From Lacinutrix mariniflava (GTDB lineage: Bacteria; Bacteroidota; Bacteroidia; Flavobacteriales; Flavobacteriaceae): 64,000 nt of DNA. The DNA is taken from the NCBI RefSeq assembly GCF_001418015.1, contig NZ_LIQG01000029.1, forward strand, positions 1 through 64,000. The letters run 5' to 3'. Both the position numbers and the translations under genes were made by a program. Positions 8,727 through 18,352 of this stretch are shown here, in pieces; the stretch's first letter is position 1, and each line of letters opens with the position of its first letter. A model generated the notes under the pieces. That model searched no databases and had not been told where the DNA came from. It saw nothing but the letters and a program-made list of their open reading frames with translations.

Positions 8727-8771
8727 AAGTAAATTAGTGGTATTAAATAACAAGTAAAAAAATATAAAATT

Positions 8772-9251
8772 ATGGCATTAAATAGTTTAGGATTAGACAC
8801 AAGTAAGACTAAAGAAATCGCTGGAGATTTAAATAATTTGTTAGCTAATTTTCAAACATATTACCAGAATTTAAGAGGTATACACTGGAATATAAAAGGA
8901 AAGAATTTTTTCGACTTACATGTAAAGTTTGAAGAATTATATACAGATGCTAACATGAAAGTCGATTTATTAGCAGAGCGTATTCTTACTCTAGGAGAGA
9001 CACCTTTACATACTTTCGAGGATTACATTCGAAAAGCAAAAGTACCTGTTGGAAAAAATGTATCTAAAGATAGTGATGCAGTGCATTTAATTGTTAGTTC
9101 TTTGGCCGAATTATTGACTTTAGAAAGACAAATACTTGACAAAGCAGGAGATGCTAGTGATGAAGGAACAAACTCTATGATGAGTGATTTTATTACAGAA
9201 CAAGAAAAAACAATTTGGATGATGAATGCTTGGTTAGGTGAGAGTATCTAA
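8772..9251 (+). CDS. dps: Dps ferritin-like DNA-protection protein
   Basis: A 159-residue Dps/miniferritin. Ferroxidase ligands are visible with standard spacing: H38 (RGIHWN), H50 (FDLH), E54, D65 and E69 (DLLAERI). Dps forms a 12-mer that oxidises and stores iron using peroxide and so protects DNA. It is divergent from oxyR across an OxyR-like operator and is followed by a strong terminator, so it is monocistronic. Confidence 0.95.
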   Translation: MALNSLGLDTSKTKEIAGDLNNLLANFQTYYQNLRGIHWNIKGKNFFDLHVKFEELYTDANMKVDLLAERILTLGETPLHTFEDYIRKAKVPVGKNVSKDSDAVHLIVSSLAELLTLERQILDKAGDASDEGTNSMMSDFITEQEKTIWMMNAWLGESI

Positions 9252-9270
9252 ATAAGATTTATATAAAAAG

Positions 9271-9300
9271 AAAAAAGGCGACCATTGGGTCGCCTTTTTT
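9271..9300. terminator. Terminator between dps and the OmpA-like gene
   Basis: AAAAAGGCGACC and GGTCGCCTTTTT arms with a short ATTG loop. It can act in both directions for these converging genes. Confidence 0.85.
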
Positions 9301-9383
9301 TATTAACTACGGTTGGTTAAAAATTAATTAGAAGTCCATCAATTATTGTGTGGTTAAACTAGGCTTTCTAATAAGATTAATAG

Positions 9384-10703
9384 TTAATTAACAATGTAAA
9401 TTTCTATACGTCTGTTTTGTATTCTGCCATCTGCTGTTTTATTATCTGCAATAGGTTTCTCCTCACCATAACCTTGAGAAGTTATACTTGTAGTTTTTAC
9501 GCCTTTAGAAATTAAATAGGTTTTAGCTTCACTAGCTCTTTTTTCGGACAGTAGCATATTTGTTTCGTTGCTACCAATATTATCGGTATGTCCTGCAATA
9601 TGAAATTTCATGTTTGGTTGAGATAGCATTATTTTTGTAATATTATCCAATGCAACCATGTCGTTATTTGTTAAAGATGCTTTACCATTATTAAAGGCAA
9701 TAACTCGCGCAAAAGTTTGTAATTCATAAGTTATTTTTTCTTTAATAGAATTATTAATATCTATTTGCTTTTGGCGTTGTGTAATGTTTTTCTGCTGTAC
9801 TTGTTCTTGTGTTGGGCAGCCGGCATTTTGAGCAGGACCAGGTTCTTGAGGACATTTGTCTTTACTATCTATAACACCATCTTTATCTGTATCAAAAACA
9901 GGGCAACCATCGTCTTCAATTTTACCTTGAGCTTTTGGACATTTGTCATATTTATCAGGAGTTCCATCACCATCGTTATCAGGACATCCTCGCATATTTG
10001 CAGGACCAAAATTATTAGGACAAAGATCTTCAGAGTCTATTACACCATCCTTATCTGTATCTGGGCAACCATTAGTTTCGAAGGTTCCAAATAATTCAGG
10101 ACAGGCGTCTTTATCGTCGTTTATTCCATCGTTATCTGTATCTTTTCCACCAAATCTAAATACTATTCCAGCAGAATGTTGCCAGTGTTTTAACCCATAT
10201 TCTTCGAAAGCGTGCTTGTATGTAGTCTGGATATTAAATCCAAAAGAAGTGCCTATCCAAATATTTGTACCAATACCTCCATTAACCGTTCCTGCTCCAA
10301 TAGTGTCTAGCCAAGTGTAACCAGAACCAATAGTTACATAAGGATCTAAAACATTAAGTCCGTTTGTAAATTGATATTTAAACATACCGTCTAAAGAAAT
10401 GTATGGGTATTCAGTATTTTGAGTTGCTTCGGTTGGGTAGTTTTCTTCTAAACTGTTAAGCGATGCTACAGCTTCAAAAGAAATTCGATTTTTTATTAAT
10501 CGCCCGGCAGATAATCTAAAACCTGCAGAATTTTGGTTCCATGTTTTAAAACGACCTAAGCCAGCTTCTTGATCTCGTAAAGGGTTATTTATAGCGTTTG
10601 GGCCAAAGCTTGTAGTCCATGGACTATTTATAGTCTGAGAATGTAAAGATTGAAAGCTTAAAGCTGAAACAATAGCAATAAGAAAATAGCCAAATGGTTT
10701 CAT
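9384..10703 (-). CDS. OmpA-family protein with thrombospondin type 3 repeats
   Basis: A 439-residue protein. A signal peptide (about 1-22) is followed by an eight-strand-like barrel region (about 25-185), then four to five calcium-binding TSP3 repeats (DTDNDGINDDKDACP, DTDKDGVIDSEDLCP and others, about 187-300). The C-terminal OmpA peptidoglycan-binding domain (about 330-439) has the NIGSNETNMLLSEKRASEAKTYL motif. It anchors the outer membrane to peptidoglycan. It is monocistronic, with a convergent dps. Confidence 0.92.
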   Translation of the reverse strand: MKPFGYFLIAIVSALSFQSLHSQTINSPWTTSFGPNAINNPLRDQEAGLGRFKTWNQNSAGFRLSAGRLIKNRISFEAVASLNSLEENYPTEATQNTEYPYISLDGMFKYQFTNGLNVLDPYVTIGSGYTWLDTIGAGTVNGGIGTNIWIGTSFGFNIQTTYKHAFEEYGLKHWQHSAGIVFRFGGKDTDNDGINDDKDACPELFGTFETNGCPDTDKDGVIDSEDLCPNNFGPANMRGCPDNDGDGTPDKYDKCPKAQGKIEDDGCPVFDTDKDGVIDSKDKCPQEPGPAQNAGCPTQEQVQQKNITQRQKQIDINNSIKEKITYELQTFARVIAFNNGKASLTNNDMVALDNITKIMLSQPNMKFHIAGHTDNIGSNETNMLLSEKRASEAKTYLISKGVKTTSITSQGYGEEKPIADNKTADGRIQNRRIEIYIVN

Positions 10704-10827
10704 TGGTTTTTATTTGAATTAATTAATAGCTATAGCAAGATATACTAAAAATTAGAAAATAAAAAATAAATGAAACTTTAGCGGTAAAAGTGCATAAACC
10801 TTAGATAAAGTGCAATAAGGCAGTGGC

Positions 10828-12159
10828 TTAAAGTAGTCCTCTGGCTTTAATTTCTAAGTATTTGTTAATGGTGTCTACTGTTAAGTTTTGAGGTGTTGTT
10901 AAAATAGAATAAATACCGTGTTTTTGAAGCTCGTTTACAATAAGTTTTTTTTCGTAGATAAATTTTTCTGCAATTGTTTTTTCGAAAATTTCGAAAGTAT
11001 TATCTGCCTTTTTAGTCGTAACTTTATCTAGTTCTGTGTTTTTAAAGAAAATGACTACTAATAAGTGACTTTTAGCCAAAGCTTGTAAATAGCCTAATTG
11101 TCTATGAAGTGCGTCGAGAGTTTCAAAATTGGTGTATAGTAATAGTAAACTTCTCTGGTTAATAGTGCGTTTAATATCTATATAAAGTCTAGAGAAATCT
11201 GACTCTGCGTAATCTGTATCTAAATTATAGAGCGTTTCTAGAATTGTATTCATTTGAGAAGGTCTACGTTGTGCAACAACTCTATTGCTTACATTTCTTG
11301 AAAATGAAAACATACCAGCCTTATCTTGCTTCATTAAAGCAATGTTACTAATTACTAAAGTTGCATTTATAGCATAATCTAAAAGACTTAAACCTTCAAA
11401 AGGCATGCGCATAACGCGTCCTTTGTCGATAACAGAATAGACGGGTTGGGATTTTTCGTCTTGAAACTGATTAACCATTAACTGGTTACGTTTTGCAGTT
11501 GCTTTCCAATTAATGTTTCTAATGTCATCGCCAGGAACATAATCCTTAATTTGCTCAAATTCCATGGTATGGCCAATCCGTCTTATTTTTTTAAGACCGT
11601 ATTCCGAAAGCTTATTAGTAAATGCCATGAGCATATACTTTCTTAATTGTAGAAAAGAAGGATAGTTAGGCACCATTTCATCTTTACCAAATTTAAAGCG
11701 TCTAGAGACTAAGCCAATAGGAGAATTGGTGTAAAGGTTAAGATTTCCAAAATGATATTCGCCACGTTCTAACGGACGTAGTGTGTATTTTATTTTTTTA
11801 GAGTTACCTTTTTCTACAACGGTGTCGATATTAAAATCTCGTTTTTGATATTGAAACGGAAGCTCATCGATTAATTGGATATGAGATTTAAAATTATAGT
11901 TATTTTCGATGGTAATTGCAATCTCATTATCATCACCATTACTTAGTTTATTCGGTAATAGACGTGTAGCATTAATTCCTTTTTGTTTAAAAAGAATAAT
12001 AAAATCTACTATTACTAATCCACAGAAAATAAAAAACAGCATTTTTATAATATTCAATAACCCAGGAAAAATATATGCCATTATAAATAAGGCAATAATA
12101 ATTCCTACGATTAAAAAAAATCGAGAGGTTAAATAACTATTTTTAAGAAATGATTTCAC
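10828..12159 (-). CDS. DUF58 (vWA-like) protein
   Basis: A 443-residue protein with two N-terminal membrane helices (about 13-55), a beta-sandwich region, and the DUF58 signature GDDIRNINWKATAKRNQLMVNQF, followed by a degenerate von Willebrand A-like fold. DUF58 proteins nearly always pair with MoxR ATPases. This gene shares one base with the moxR-like gene at 12159. It is the last gene of a six-gene operon running from 17010. The complex is thought to act as a chaperone or envelope-maturation system; no substrate is known here. Confidence 0.92.
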   Translation of the reverse strand: MKSFLKNSYLTSRFFLIVGIIIALFIMAYIFPGLLNIIKMLFFIFCGLVIVDFIILFKQKGINATRLLPNKLSNGDDNEIAITIENNYNFKSHIQLIDELPFQYQKRDFNIDTVVEKGNSKKIKYTLRPLERGEYHFGNLNLYTNSPIGLVSRRFKFGKDEMVPNYPSFLQLRKYMLMAFTNKLSEYGLKKIRRIGHTMEFEQIKDYVPGDDIRNINWKATAKRNQLMVNQFQDEKSQPVYSVIDKGRVMRMPFEGLSLLDYAINATLVISNIALMKQDKAGMFSFSRNVSNRVVAQRRPSQMNTILETLYNLDTDYAESDFSRLYIDIKRTINQRSLLLLYTNFETLDALHRQLGYLQALAKSHLLVVIFFKNTELDKVTTKKADNTFEIFEKTIAEKFIYEKKLIVNELQKHGIYSILTTPQNLTVDTINKYLEIKARGLL

Positions 12160-13226
12160 TATCTCGGGATTTCTATAGTTTCTAAAATCTGGTCTATTAC
12201 CTTGTCATTAGTAAAGCCTTCCATTTCGCGTTCAGGAGTTAGTACTAAGCGATGTTTTAGGACTGCTTTTGTACAACGTTTAATATCATCAGGTGTTACA
12301 AAATCACGTCCATTAATGGCTGCGTTTGCTTTGGCAGCATTCATAATAGATATTGAAGCTCTTGGTGAAGCTCCTAAATAAAGGTTAGCATTGGTTCTTG
12401 TGTTATTAACAATAGAGGCAATGTATTTTATTAAGTTATCTTCAATAAGAATGGATTTAACAATGTCTTGATATTTTGCAATCTCTTTAGCGTTTAAAAC
12501 CTTAGTTACATTATCAAAATCAATAGTATCTTTACTTTTATGATTACCAATAAGGATTTCTATTTCTTCTTCTAAAGACGGATAATCTACTTCAATTTTA
12601 AATAAGAAACGGTCTAATTGTGCTTCAGGAAGTCTATATGTTCCTTCTTGCTCAATTGGGTTTTGGGTAGCGAAAACTAGAAATGGTTTTTCCATTATAT
12701 AACGATTACCATCGATGGTTACTTGGCGTTCTGCCATCACTTCAAATAGTGCCGCTTGTGTTTTTGCAGGAGCACGATTTATTTCATCTATTAAAATAAT
12801 ATTAGAAAATATTGGGCCTTTTTTATATTCGAATTCTTGAGATTTTACATTAAAAATTGAAGTTCCAAGAATATCACTTGGCATTAAATCTGGTGTAAAC
12901 TGAATACGACTAAAATCAACATCTAGAGTCTTTGCTAAAAGTTTTGCTGTTACTGTTTTTGCAACACCAGGAACACCTTCTATAAGAGAGTGTCCATTGG
13001 CTAGAATAGAAATAATAAGCAATTCTACCATATTACTTTGCCCAACAATAACTTTAGAAATTTCATTCTTTACACTTTCTACTGCTTTTTGTAATGGTTC
13101 TAAATCTATGCGGCTACTAAATTGTTCGCTAGTGTTTGCTTCTGGGATGTTGTTAGCTTCAGCATCATTATTCGTGTTATTTGTAGCATCTAGATTTTGG
13201 TTCTCGAGGTTGTTTTGATCTTCCAT
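12159..13226 (-). CDS. MoxR-family AAA+ ATPase
   Basis: A 355-residue AAA+ ATPase. After an acidic, Asn-rich N-terminal stretch (about 1-40), the MoxR core shows Walker A (EGVPGVAKT), Walker B (LIDEINRAP), sensor 1 (ATQNPIEQEGTYRLPEAQLDRF) and the GASPRAS segment. MoxR proteins are chaperone-like and work with vWA or DUF58 partners, and the DUF58 gene follows directly. It abuts the DUF4350 gene with no gap. Confidence 0.95.
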   Translation of the reverse strand: MEDQNNLENQNLDATNNTNNDAEANNIPEANTSEQFSSRIDLEPLQKAVESVKNEISKVIVGQSNMVELLIISILANGHSLIEGVPGVAKTVTAKLLAKTLDVDFSRIQFTPDLMPSDILGTSIFNVKSQEFEYKKGPIFSNIILIDEINRAPAKTQAALFEVMAERQVTIDGNRYIMEKPFLVFATQNPIEQEGTYRLPEAQLDRFLFKIEVDYPSLEEEIEILIGNHKSKDTIDFDNVTKVLNAKEIAKYQDIVKSILIEDNLIKYIASIVNNTRTNANLYLGASPRASISIMNAAKANAAINGRDFVTPDDIKRCTKAVLKHRLVLTPEREMEGFTNDKVIDQILETIEIPR

Positions 13227-14423
13227 TTAGTCTTCGTTATTTAAAAATTCTTCAAATTTGGTATTTAAAACAATTAAATCATTTTCTGTATGATCTGTCT
13301 TTTGTTTGCAATACTTTATTAAATCTATTAATGCTTTTACATCTGCTAGTGATTTAGCCGATTTAAGCGCGAGTTTTTCGATAAAATCACTATTTAAATT
13401 TGTAGTGTTTAAATAGTATTGTGTTCTAATGTTTTCTAAGAAAAAGGTGATTTTCTTGTCTATAATGTTAGTGTATTCATTGTTCTGAAAATATAAACCT
13501 CCAATAGTTTTTGTGAATTCTACGGTTGTATTCTTCAATGGTTCTATAACAGGTACAATGCGCTGTGTGCGTTTGCTTTTAAATAGTACAAAAATAAATA
13601 AAGTTGTAAGTGCTAGGTAGAAAGACCATTTTAAGGCAGGTTGAGATAAAATGTATCGTAACGGACTTTCTATAACTCTACGACCAGATTTGTAATAATC
13701 GTCCCAAATTACCTGTTGTTTTGGTAAGTAAGAGAGAACGGTTGCAGCATAGTTTTCATTAGTATTTAATAAATGGTAATTCGTGAAGGCAAAAGGATTA
13801 GTGTGTATTAGAAAAGCACCATCGTGCTCTCCAAATCCTACTTTAATAAAGTTTATTTCTTTAGTATCGAAATCTTCATTGTAAACCGTACCTAAAACGG
13901 TAGTATTTAAAGTATCTACAGATGTAAAGTAGCTATTTTCGATGACATCTTTAAAAACGGTTTTGTTCTCTTTTAGACTAGGATTAGTAAACTCTTGCTC
14001 TGTCTCCTTTTTTATAATATTACCATGGACCTTTTGTGTTTCAATATTTAATGTATCAGCAATTTTACCGTAGAAGCTGGAAGTGGATATAAATACCGTG
14101 TTTCCATGGTTCACATAATTTAATATAGCATCTGCTTCTTCTCCATAAAAAGAGATGTTTTTATTTATAAAAACAGTTGTTGATTTTTTTGTAGAATCTA
14201 AGTCTTTAGAACTTGAATAGAAATCTTTTGTATTGGTAATAATATCGTTATCGGTAAATGTTTCTAGTTCATTAAATAGCACGTAACAACCTAATGGTAT
14301 TTTGTCTTGAGAGTTATAAGAATCCCTCCAGCTTATAGCTTTAGGTTTTACAATTTCTGCAATAATCATAAATAAGATAATTGCGCCAATGCTATACAAT
14401 GCTATTTTAGATTGCTTATCCAT
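13227..14423 (-). CDS. DUF4350 membrane protein
   Basis: A 398-residue protein with a membrane helix at about 8-25, an extracytoplasmic domain with the DUF4350 pattern (KIPLGCYVLFNEL, later AILNYVNHGNTVFIST and an HTNPFAFTNYHLL segment), and a second helix at about 265-285 before a cytoplasmic helical tail. In MoxR operons this family is the usual partner of DUF4129 and DUF58 proteins. It overlaps the DUF4129 gene by 8 bp. Confidence 0.85.
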   Translation of the reverse strand: MDKQSKIALYSIGAIILFMIIAEIVKPKAISWRDSYNSQDKIPLGCYVLFNELETFTDNDIITNTKDFYSSSKDLDSTKKSTTVFINKNISFYGEEADAILNYVNHGNTVFISTSSFYGKIADTLNIETQKVHGNIIKKETEQEFTNPSLKENKTVFKDVIENSYFTSVDTLNTTVLGTVYNEDFDTKEINFIKVGFGEHDGAFLIHTNPFAFTNYHLLNTNENYAATVLSYLPKQQVIWDDYYKSGRRVIESPLRYILSQPALKWSFYLALTTLFIFVLFKSKRTQRIVPVIEPLKNTTVEFTKTIGGLYFQNNEYTNIIDKKITFFLENIRTQYYLNTTNLNSDFIEKLALKSAKSLADVKALIDLIKYCKQKTDHTENDLIVLNTKFEEFLNNED

Positions 14424-15144
14424 TAGTTACCTCATTTAATTGATTAAAAAGCTCTTGATTTTGGTTAAAACTGTCTTTATCTATAGTAAACTCTCCATAC
14501 CAAACATAGTCGTAAATGTAAGAGGCTCTTTTAAACAAGTCTTTAGTGTTTGTGTTTTTAATTTCGTTAATATACTCGCTATTGGTTTTATCGAAATTCC
14601 ATTTTATAATTTCTTTTTTAGAGAGTTGTTGTAGTGATTTTAAATAAAGATAACGCGTAGCAAGTCTGTAATTCTCTTTTTTAATGGCCTTTTTTGTGAG
14701 CTTATCAAAATTGGTTTCCGTTAGGGCTTCTTCTGTAAAATGAATAGAATCTATTGTTCTAGATTCACTTTTAAAGACACTACTTATTGGTGTTTGCATT
14801 AAAAAACGAATAAGTAAAAATAAGGTTCCAATGCCTAAAAGAGCATACACTATATATTCTAAAACTTTATAATTTACGTCTATATCGATACCAAAGATAT
14901 CTTGAAGCCAGCCAAAGAATTTTTTAAAAACGGATTGTATTAAATTAACGCCACCAGTATCATTTATTGAGTAGTTAAAGTCGCTTCCGTTATAGCGATC
15001 ATTTATGTTTTCTTTAAAATAAGTGACTTCAATAGATGAAGAATCTTTTTTTATTTCAAGTTCCTGTGCGCTTACAGAAGTGAAACTAAAAAGAGTTAAG
15101 CATAACAGATATGTGATTTTTAGCGCTTTATTCATCATTACCAA
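14416..15144 (-). CDS. DUF4129-type exported membrane protein
   Basis: A 242-residue protein with a signal peptide (about 1-26, ending near VSAQ), a periplasmic stretch, one membrane helix (about 98-116) and a C-terminal cytoplasmic part resembling DUF4129 (ATRYLYLKSLQQLSKKEIIKW and YIYDYVWYGEF). It overlaps both neighbours in the MoxR operon (17 bp and 8 bp), so translation is tightly coupled. DUF4129 is otherwise often joined to transglutaminase-like enzymes; none is present here. Confidence 0.8.
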   Translation of the reverse strand: MVMMNKALKITYLLCLTLFSFTSVSAQELEIKKDSSSIEVTYFKENINDRYNGSDFNYSINDTGGVNLIQSVFKKFFGWLQDIFGIDIDVNYKVLEYIVYALLGIGTLFLLIRFLMQTPISSVFKSESRTIDSIHFTEEALTETNFDKLTKKAIKKENYRLATRYLYLKSLQQLSKKEIIKWNFDKTNSEYINEIKNTNTKDLFKRASYIYDYVWYGEFTIDKDSFNQNQELFNQLNEVTNG

Positions 15145-16051
15145 TCAAATCGATTTTGCTTTGTAAGAAAGTATTGTATTTTTCTTCATGCAAATTGTAG
15201 AATAGCACTCCATAAGCCAATTGTGATAAGGCTTGCGAGAAAATAAATGATAAAAGAAAAATGGCGAAAGAAATGGTAAACAAGATACTAGAAAAATTAC
15301 TTGTAAGGATGTCGATATTACTTTCAGCAGAAAAATAGACATATATAGAGAGTATAAATCCTGGAATAGCTATAATTAAAGCAGTAATCATTAAATTTAA
15401 AACACCTATTACAAAGCTATAACCTATTACTTTTAAGAAGTTATTAATTGAGAATTCCCAGCCTTCTTTTAAAGCTTCGACTGTAGATAAATTATTAGAA
15501 AAAATGGCCATAAATGCTATTCCAAACATAGCAGAAAGAATAAAACTAATAGCATATTGTACCAATGTGCCTACAACAGGAATAAAAGCAAGTACTATGG
15601 AGATAATAAAATACCCGAGATAAATTAATATACCTAAGAGTATAAATAGAAAGATGTTTCCAATGTTAAGTTTTATACTATCCCAAATACCTTTGGAGGT
15701 TTGGTTTCCTCCAGTCTTTACATATTGTGTAATGTAAGCGCTAGAAAAACTATAGTTAATTAAGGAAGTGGTAAAGTAAATTAAGGCGAGTAATATACCT
15801 CCAATTCCTAAATATAATTGAGTTTCGGTTTGGGAGCTTCCCATTCCAAATCTAAAGTCTCTACTAGCTAAGCCCATAAAACCAGTAACTAAAAGGTAGC
15901 TAGATAATAATACAAAAATGATACTTAAGGCGTTATACCTTAAATACAGATTTATGTAATCTTTAAAATTTTGTTTTAAGAAAGAAAAATAGCTGTCGAT
16001 AATGGAGCCAAAAGAACTTCTGGTACGTAATTCTATATATTTTGTTTTCAA
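15128..16051 (-). CDS. Polytopic membrane protein of the MoxR operon
   Basis: A 307-residue protein with about six membrane helices and a cytoplasmic N-terminus (RTRSSFGSIIDSYFSFLKQNF) resembling the GlpQ-membrane-domain or DUF7544 type of integral proteins. It has no catalytic motif. It overlaps the SpoIIM-like gene by 4 bp and the DUF4129 gene by 17 bp, so it is an obligate member of the operon. It may form a membrane scaffold with the SpoIIM-like protein. Confidence 0.75.
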   Translation of the reverse strand: MKTKYIELRTRSSFGSIIDSYFSFLKQNFKDYINLYLRYNALSIIFVLLSSYLLVTGFMGLASRDFRFGMGSSQTETQLYLGIGGILLALIYFTTSLINYSFSSAYITQYVKTGGNQTSKGIWDSIKLNIGNIFLFILLGILIYLGYFIISIVLAFIPVVGTLVQYAISFILSAMFGIAFMAIFSNNLSTVEALKEGWEFSINNFLKVIGYSFVIGVLNLMITALIIAIPGFILSIYVYFSAESNIDILTSNFSSILFTISFAIFLLSFIFSQALSQLAYGVLFYNLHEEKYNTFLQSKIDLIGNDE

Positions 16052-17010
16052 TTAAGTTTTAATTTTCGGTTAAGTAAAATAGGGTAAAAAATATAATAAT
16101 AGCTAATCAATGCAACAGAAGCTAAGATAATACTATAAGAAATTACCCAATGCATATTATCTCCATATCTTGTAATAAAGCCTTCAATAAAGCCCGCAAT
16201 TATAAAAAAGGGAAAAGTACTCACAATTATTTTTAAACCATCTTTAGCACCTTTCATAAAGGAGACGCGTCTGGAATATGTTTTAGGGAATAGAAAGCTG
16301 TTTCCCATTACTAATCCGGCGCATCCTGCAATAACGATTACAGAAATTTCAATAGTGCCATGGAGCCAAACAGTCGAGGTTTTCTCTAAAACACCATGGT
16401 TATAGAAAAAAGTAATAAAAGCACCAAGCATAATACCATTACTAAATAGTACGTAAATAGTGCCAACGCTAAATAAAATACCCATTGCAAAAGCAAAAAT
16501 TCCTACACGTATATTATTAATTGTAATCCCTAAGAACATGCCTATTTCTCCACTGCTTTTATACACAGCCATTGGTTCTCCTTTTTCTATGTTTTCAATA
16601 GTCATATTAACGTAGGCATCACCTAAAATAAGGCGAACAAAACTATCATCGTTTAGGGTTGAAACAGCTCCAATAACCACAGCTGCCATAAAAAATAAAA
16701 AGGTATATAATAAGGTTTTATGGTATTGTTTAAAGAATAGAGGGAATTCATATTTCCAAAAGGAAACAATTTTATTACTCGTTTCTTTTTTTGTGATATA
16801 AATTTTTTGATGGGCTTGTGAAGCTAGCGAATTTAAGTAAGCCAAAGTTTTACTCTCAGGATAATACGTTTGTGCATAAGACAAATCGTTAGTAAGTTGA
16901 ATATAGTAAGAAGCTAAGGTGTCTGGATTTATTTTAATATTATTTTGCAATGATGTTTCAAATGCAATCCATTTTTCCTTATTTTGCTTCACAAAAGATG
17001 CCTCGCGCAT
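16048..17010 (-). CDS. Stage II sporulation protein M (SpoIIM)-like protein
   Basis: 320 residues from the ATG at 17010 (MREASFVKQNKEKW), the normal start for this family. The longer frame to 17061 would run into the divergent RDD gene. It has about five membrane helices and the SpoIIM/DUF95 pattern (NNIRVGIFAFAMGILFSVGTIYVLFSNGIMLGAF and WLHGTIEISVIVIAGCAGLVMG). Outside spore formers, this family is a standard companion of RDD, DUF58 and MoxR genes, as here. It is the first gene of the operon. Confidence 0.9.
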   Translation of the reverse strand: MREASFVKQNKEKWIAFETSLQNNIKINPDTLASYYIQLTNDLSYAQTYYPESKTLAYLNSLASQAHQKIYITKKETSNKIVSFWKYEFPLFFKQYHKTLLYTFLFFMAAVVIGAVSTLNDDSFVRLILGDAYVNMTIENIEKGEPMAVYKSSGEIGMFLGITINNIRVGIFAFAMGILFSVGTIYVLFSNGIMLGAFITFFYNHGVLEKTSTVWLHGTIEISVIVIAGCAGLVMGNSFLFPKTYSRRVSFMKGAKDGLKIIVSTFPFFIIAGFIEGFITRYGDNMHWVISYSIILASVALISYYYIFYPILLNRKLKLN

Positions 17011-17045
17011 ATATAAAATAATAATTTTAACGAATATACATTTCC

Positions 17046-17771
17046 ATGAGCAATTTAGCAATTAACACTGCGCAAAATGTAAACTTAGATTACAAACTTA
17101 TTGGGTTAGGAGAGCGGTTACTTGCTTTTTTAATAGATGGGATTATTTTGTTTACTTATATGTCTATAATGGAAAATCTGGTGTCTCTTTCAGATATTTT
17201 TGAAATTGATGATTGGGGAAAACGAGGTTTGTTAGGCTTAATTACGCTGCCAGCGTTATTTTATTCTGTTTTGTGCCATATTCTATTTGATGGTAAAACG
17301 ATAGGTAAAATGATAATGAAAATTAAGGTCGTACGTCTTGATGGCTCACCAACACAATGGTATAATTTATTTGTGCGTTGGATGTTACGTTTAATAGATA
17401 TCTGGATGTTTTTTGCTTCAATAGGTGTTTTAAGTATTTTGTTTTCAGAAAAAAAACAACGTGTTGGAGATTCAGCTGCCGGAACAGTGGTTATTTCTAC
17501 AAAGAATAAAGATAAAATTTCGAGTACAATATTAGAAGATTTAGTAGAAGACTATCAGCCTGTATTCACAAATGTTACACAGTTAAAGGATAAAGATGTT
17601 CGTATAATTAAAGAAACTTTTAATATCGCTAAAAAAGCGAACGACTATAAAACATTTATTCTTTTAAGAAATAAAATTTGTGAAATTTTAAATATCGAAA
17701 GTAAAATGTACGATAAAGATTTTGTTGAAACCATTTTAAAGGATTACAATTATTATACACAGAATATGTAA
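17046..17771 (+). CDS. RDD family membrane protein
   Basis: A 241-residue protein. The RDD domain (about 18-150) shows LGERLLAFLIDGIILFTYMS, the DGKTIGKMIMKIKVVRLDG loop and VRWMLRLIDIW, and three helices, followed by a cytoplasmic helical tail. RDD proteins are implicated in ion exchange or membrane remodelling. It is divergent from the SpoIIM/MoxR operon (36 bp between start codons) and is functionally tied to it in many Bacteroidetes. Confidence 0.9.
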   Translation: MSNLAINTAQNVNLDYKLIGLGERLLAFLIDGIILFTYMSIMENLVSLSDIFEIDDWGKRGLLGLITLPALFYSVLCHILFDGKTIGKMIMKIKVVRLDGSPTQWYNLFVRWMLRLIDIWMFFASIGVLSILFSEKKQRVGDSAAGTVVISTKNKDKISSTILEDLVEDYQPVFTNVTQLKDKDVRIIKETFNIAKKANDYKTFILLRNKICEILNIESKMYDKDFVETILKDYNYYTQNM

Positions 17772-17852
17772 GAAGCCATATATTGCCTTATGTAAGCCTT
17801 GTATAAATCGTTTTTTTTAAATGTATGATTTAACATTTTTAAATATTATAAA

Positions 17853-18305
17853 ATGAAAAATATTTTTAGCAAAGAAACTGCAAATGAGGTTATTAATAGA
17901 GTTAATAACCTATCAAAGACTACCCAACCCAATTGGGGAAAAATGTCTGTTTCACAAATGTTAGCACATTGTTGTATTACTTACGAAATGGTATATACGG
18001 ATAAGCATCCTAAACCTAATGCATTTGTTAAAATGATGTTGAAATTGTTTGTAAAAAAAGCTGTAGTAAGTGAAAAAGCTTATCCAAAAAATGGAAGAAC
18101 AGCTCCACAATTTATAATAGCTGATGCAAGAGAGTTTGAAACAGAGAAAAAACGTTTAACCGATTTCTTATTAAAAACACAAGAATTAGGAGAAGATTAT
18201 TTTGATGGAAAAGAATCTCATTCCTTTGGTAAGCTTTCTGTAATAGAATGGACTAACTCTTTTTACAAACATTTAGATCATCATTTAAGACAGTTTGGAG
18301 TGTAG
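17853..18305 (+). CDS. DUF1569 (DinB-like) protein
   Basis: A 150-residue helical protein of the DUF1569 family (NWGKMSVSQMLAHCCITYEM, later SFGKLSVIEWTNSFYKHLDHHLRQFGV). The conserved histidines (H34-type in AHC and the HLDHHLRQF end) suit the DinB four-helix metal site. The function is unknown. It is followed 47 bp later by the TRIC-like gene. Confidence 0.88.
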   Translation: MKNIFSKETANEVINRVNNLSKTTQPNWGKMSVSQMLAHCCITYEMVYTDKHPKPNAFVKMMLKLFVKKAVVSEKAYPKNGRTAPQFIIADAREFETEKKRLTDFLLKTQELGEDYFDGKESHSFGKLSVIEWTNSFYKHLDHHLRQFGV

Positions 18306-18352
18306 AACTGTTTATAAATAAATCAAGTAAAAATACAATAATAGAATAATCA

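Noticed and set aside
9765-10320. Plus-strand reading frames opposite the OmpA/TSP3 gene
   Set aside because: They arise from the repetitive Asp/Gly/Cys codons of the calcium-binding repeats on the other strand; no family look, no start context.
17010-17061. Longer N-terminus of the SpoIIM-like protein
   Set aside because: It would overlap the divergent RDD start, and the family normally begins at the internal MREASF.
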